Shown here: positions 28,511-28,812 of the stretch, piece by piece | Layout of the letters: each line of letters begins with the position of its first letter | How positions within the stretch are numbered: position 1 is the stretch's first letter | Source of the DNA: JBGVMW01 sp045122835 | GTDB taxonomy: Bacteria; Bacillota; Clostridia; Lachnospirales; Lachnospiraceae | Length of the DNA stretch: 28,812 nt | Assembly (NCBI GenBank): GCA_045122835.1 | Contig: JBGVIB010000170.1 | Span: 1-28,812 of the forward strand | Direction of reading: 5' to 3' | Translations under genes and position numbers: made by a program | Notes under the pieces: generated by a model | Seen by the model: only the letters and a program-made list of their open reading frames with translations | Told to the model about the DNA's origin: nothing | Databases searched by the model: none

Positions 28511-28791
28511 TGGACAGAAGGTTAAGAGAACCATTTATGGTCACTCGGATAGTGAATCTGATTTTAGGAATTGTGATTCTCGGGTTGATGGTTGCAGTGC
28601 TTATAAAGAAAAACGGTACAGAGGTGATGGAAATGCTCATTTTTGTACTGGCAGCCATTGAAAATTTTATCGGTGCTACCATCAGTTTTTCGGAAAAGAA
28701 AAAAGTGCGGGGAAATGTGTATGCGATTATTTGTTCCGTATTTTTAATCATTGCATTGATTCTCGCCATACGTTATTTTATATTTGTATGA
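28510..28791 (+). CDS. Small membrane protein of unknown function, coupled to argF
   Basis: A 93-residue protein with three probable membrane helices: about 11-30 (VTRIVNLILGIVILGLMVAV), 38-58 (VMEMLIFVLAAIENFIGATI) and 70-92 (VYAIICSVFLIIALILAIRY), joined by Lys-rich loops (SEKKKVRG). Its ATG overlaps the argF TAA by one base (TAATG), so it is probably translated by coupling. I do not recognise a family. The window ends 21 bases later. Confidence 0.7.
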   Translation: MDRRLREPFMVTRIVNLILGIVILGLMVAVLIKKNGTEVMEMLIFVLAAIENFIGATISFSEKKKVRGNVYAIICSVFLIIALILAIRYFIFV

Positions 28792-28812
28792 GAATGGAAA
28801 AATTAAGTCAGT

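Overview
This AT-rich window looks like the chromosome of a spore-forming, flagellated, strictly Gram-positive member of the Clostridia, most likely a Lachnospiraceae gut commensal. The basis is sporulation genes (spoVT, spoIID, a spoIIQ-type gene), a flagellin of the Clostridium XIVa/Roseburia type, a csrA next to flagellin, strong AGGAGG ribosome binding sites and sigma-A, sigma-F, sigma-G and sigma-28-like promoters. No species is assigned.

Layout. Bases 1-2990 hold a cut-off membrane protein end, an AAC(6')-like acetyltransferase, debris, an RtcB RNA ligase and a small XRE regulator. Bases 3000-7700 hold an MFS transporter and, on the minus strand, a complete polar amino-acid ABC transporter (binding protein, permease, ATPase). 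Bases 7700-10630 hold a self-inhibited-type Fic protein, spoVT behind a sigma-G-like promoter, and a Panacea/MazF-type toxin-antitoxin pair. Bases 10750-12490 hold the spoIID-spoIIQ engulfment pair. Bases 12970-16015 hold a flagellin switch region. Bases 16285-17394 encode a secreted Pro/Thr repeat + Ig-like + Fn3 protein. From 17885 onward the genes are housekeeping: dnaE, pfkA, a TrkA/KtrA-type RCK protein, a SpoU-family rRNA methyltransferase, an SH3/SleB cell-wall hydrolase, NfeD, an SPFH protein, argF and a small membrane protein.

The most interesting find is a candidate flagellin phase switch. Two identical 32-bp sites in inverted orientation (12976-13007 and 13822-13853) enclose a small complete tyrosine recombinase gene and one outward-facing sigma-28-like promoter (TAAA-N15-TCCGATAT) at the left end. 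In the orientation given, that promoter points away from csrA-flagellin. Inversion would place it directly upstream of csrA and flagellin on their strand, giving the order site-recombinase-promoter-site-flagellin, the same logic as the Salmonella Hin segment but with a tyrosine recombinase and with CsrA under the switch. I see no convincing flagellar promoter between the right site and flagellin, so the sequenced orientation is probably OFF.

The second find is a dispersed family of small IS66-like MITEs (ends GTAACTATTCAG / CTGAATAGTTAC). Four copies carry flanking 8-bp direct repeats (one perfect, two 7/8, one 6/8). They sit in leaders and gene ends (MFS, dnaE, the ABC operon, spoIIQ, the methyltransferase) and some carry an internal hairpin whose stem covaries between copies.
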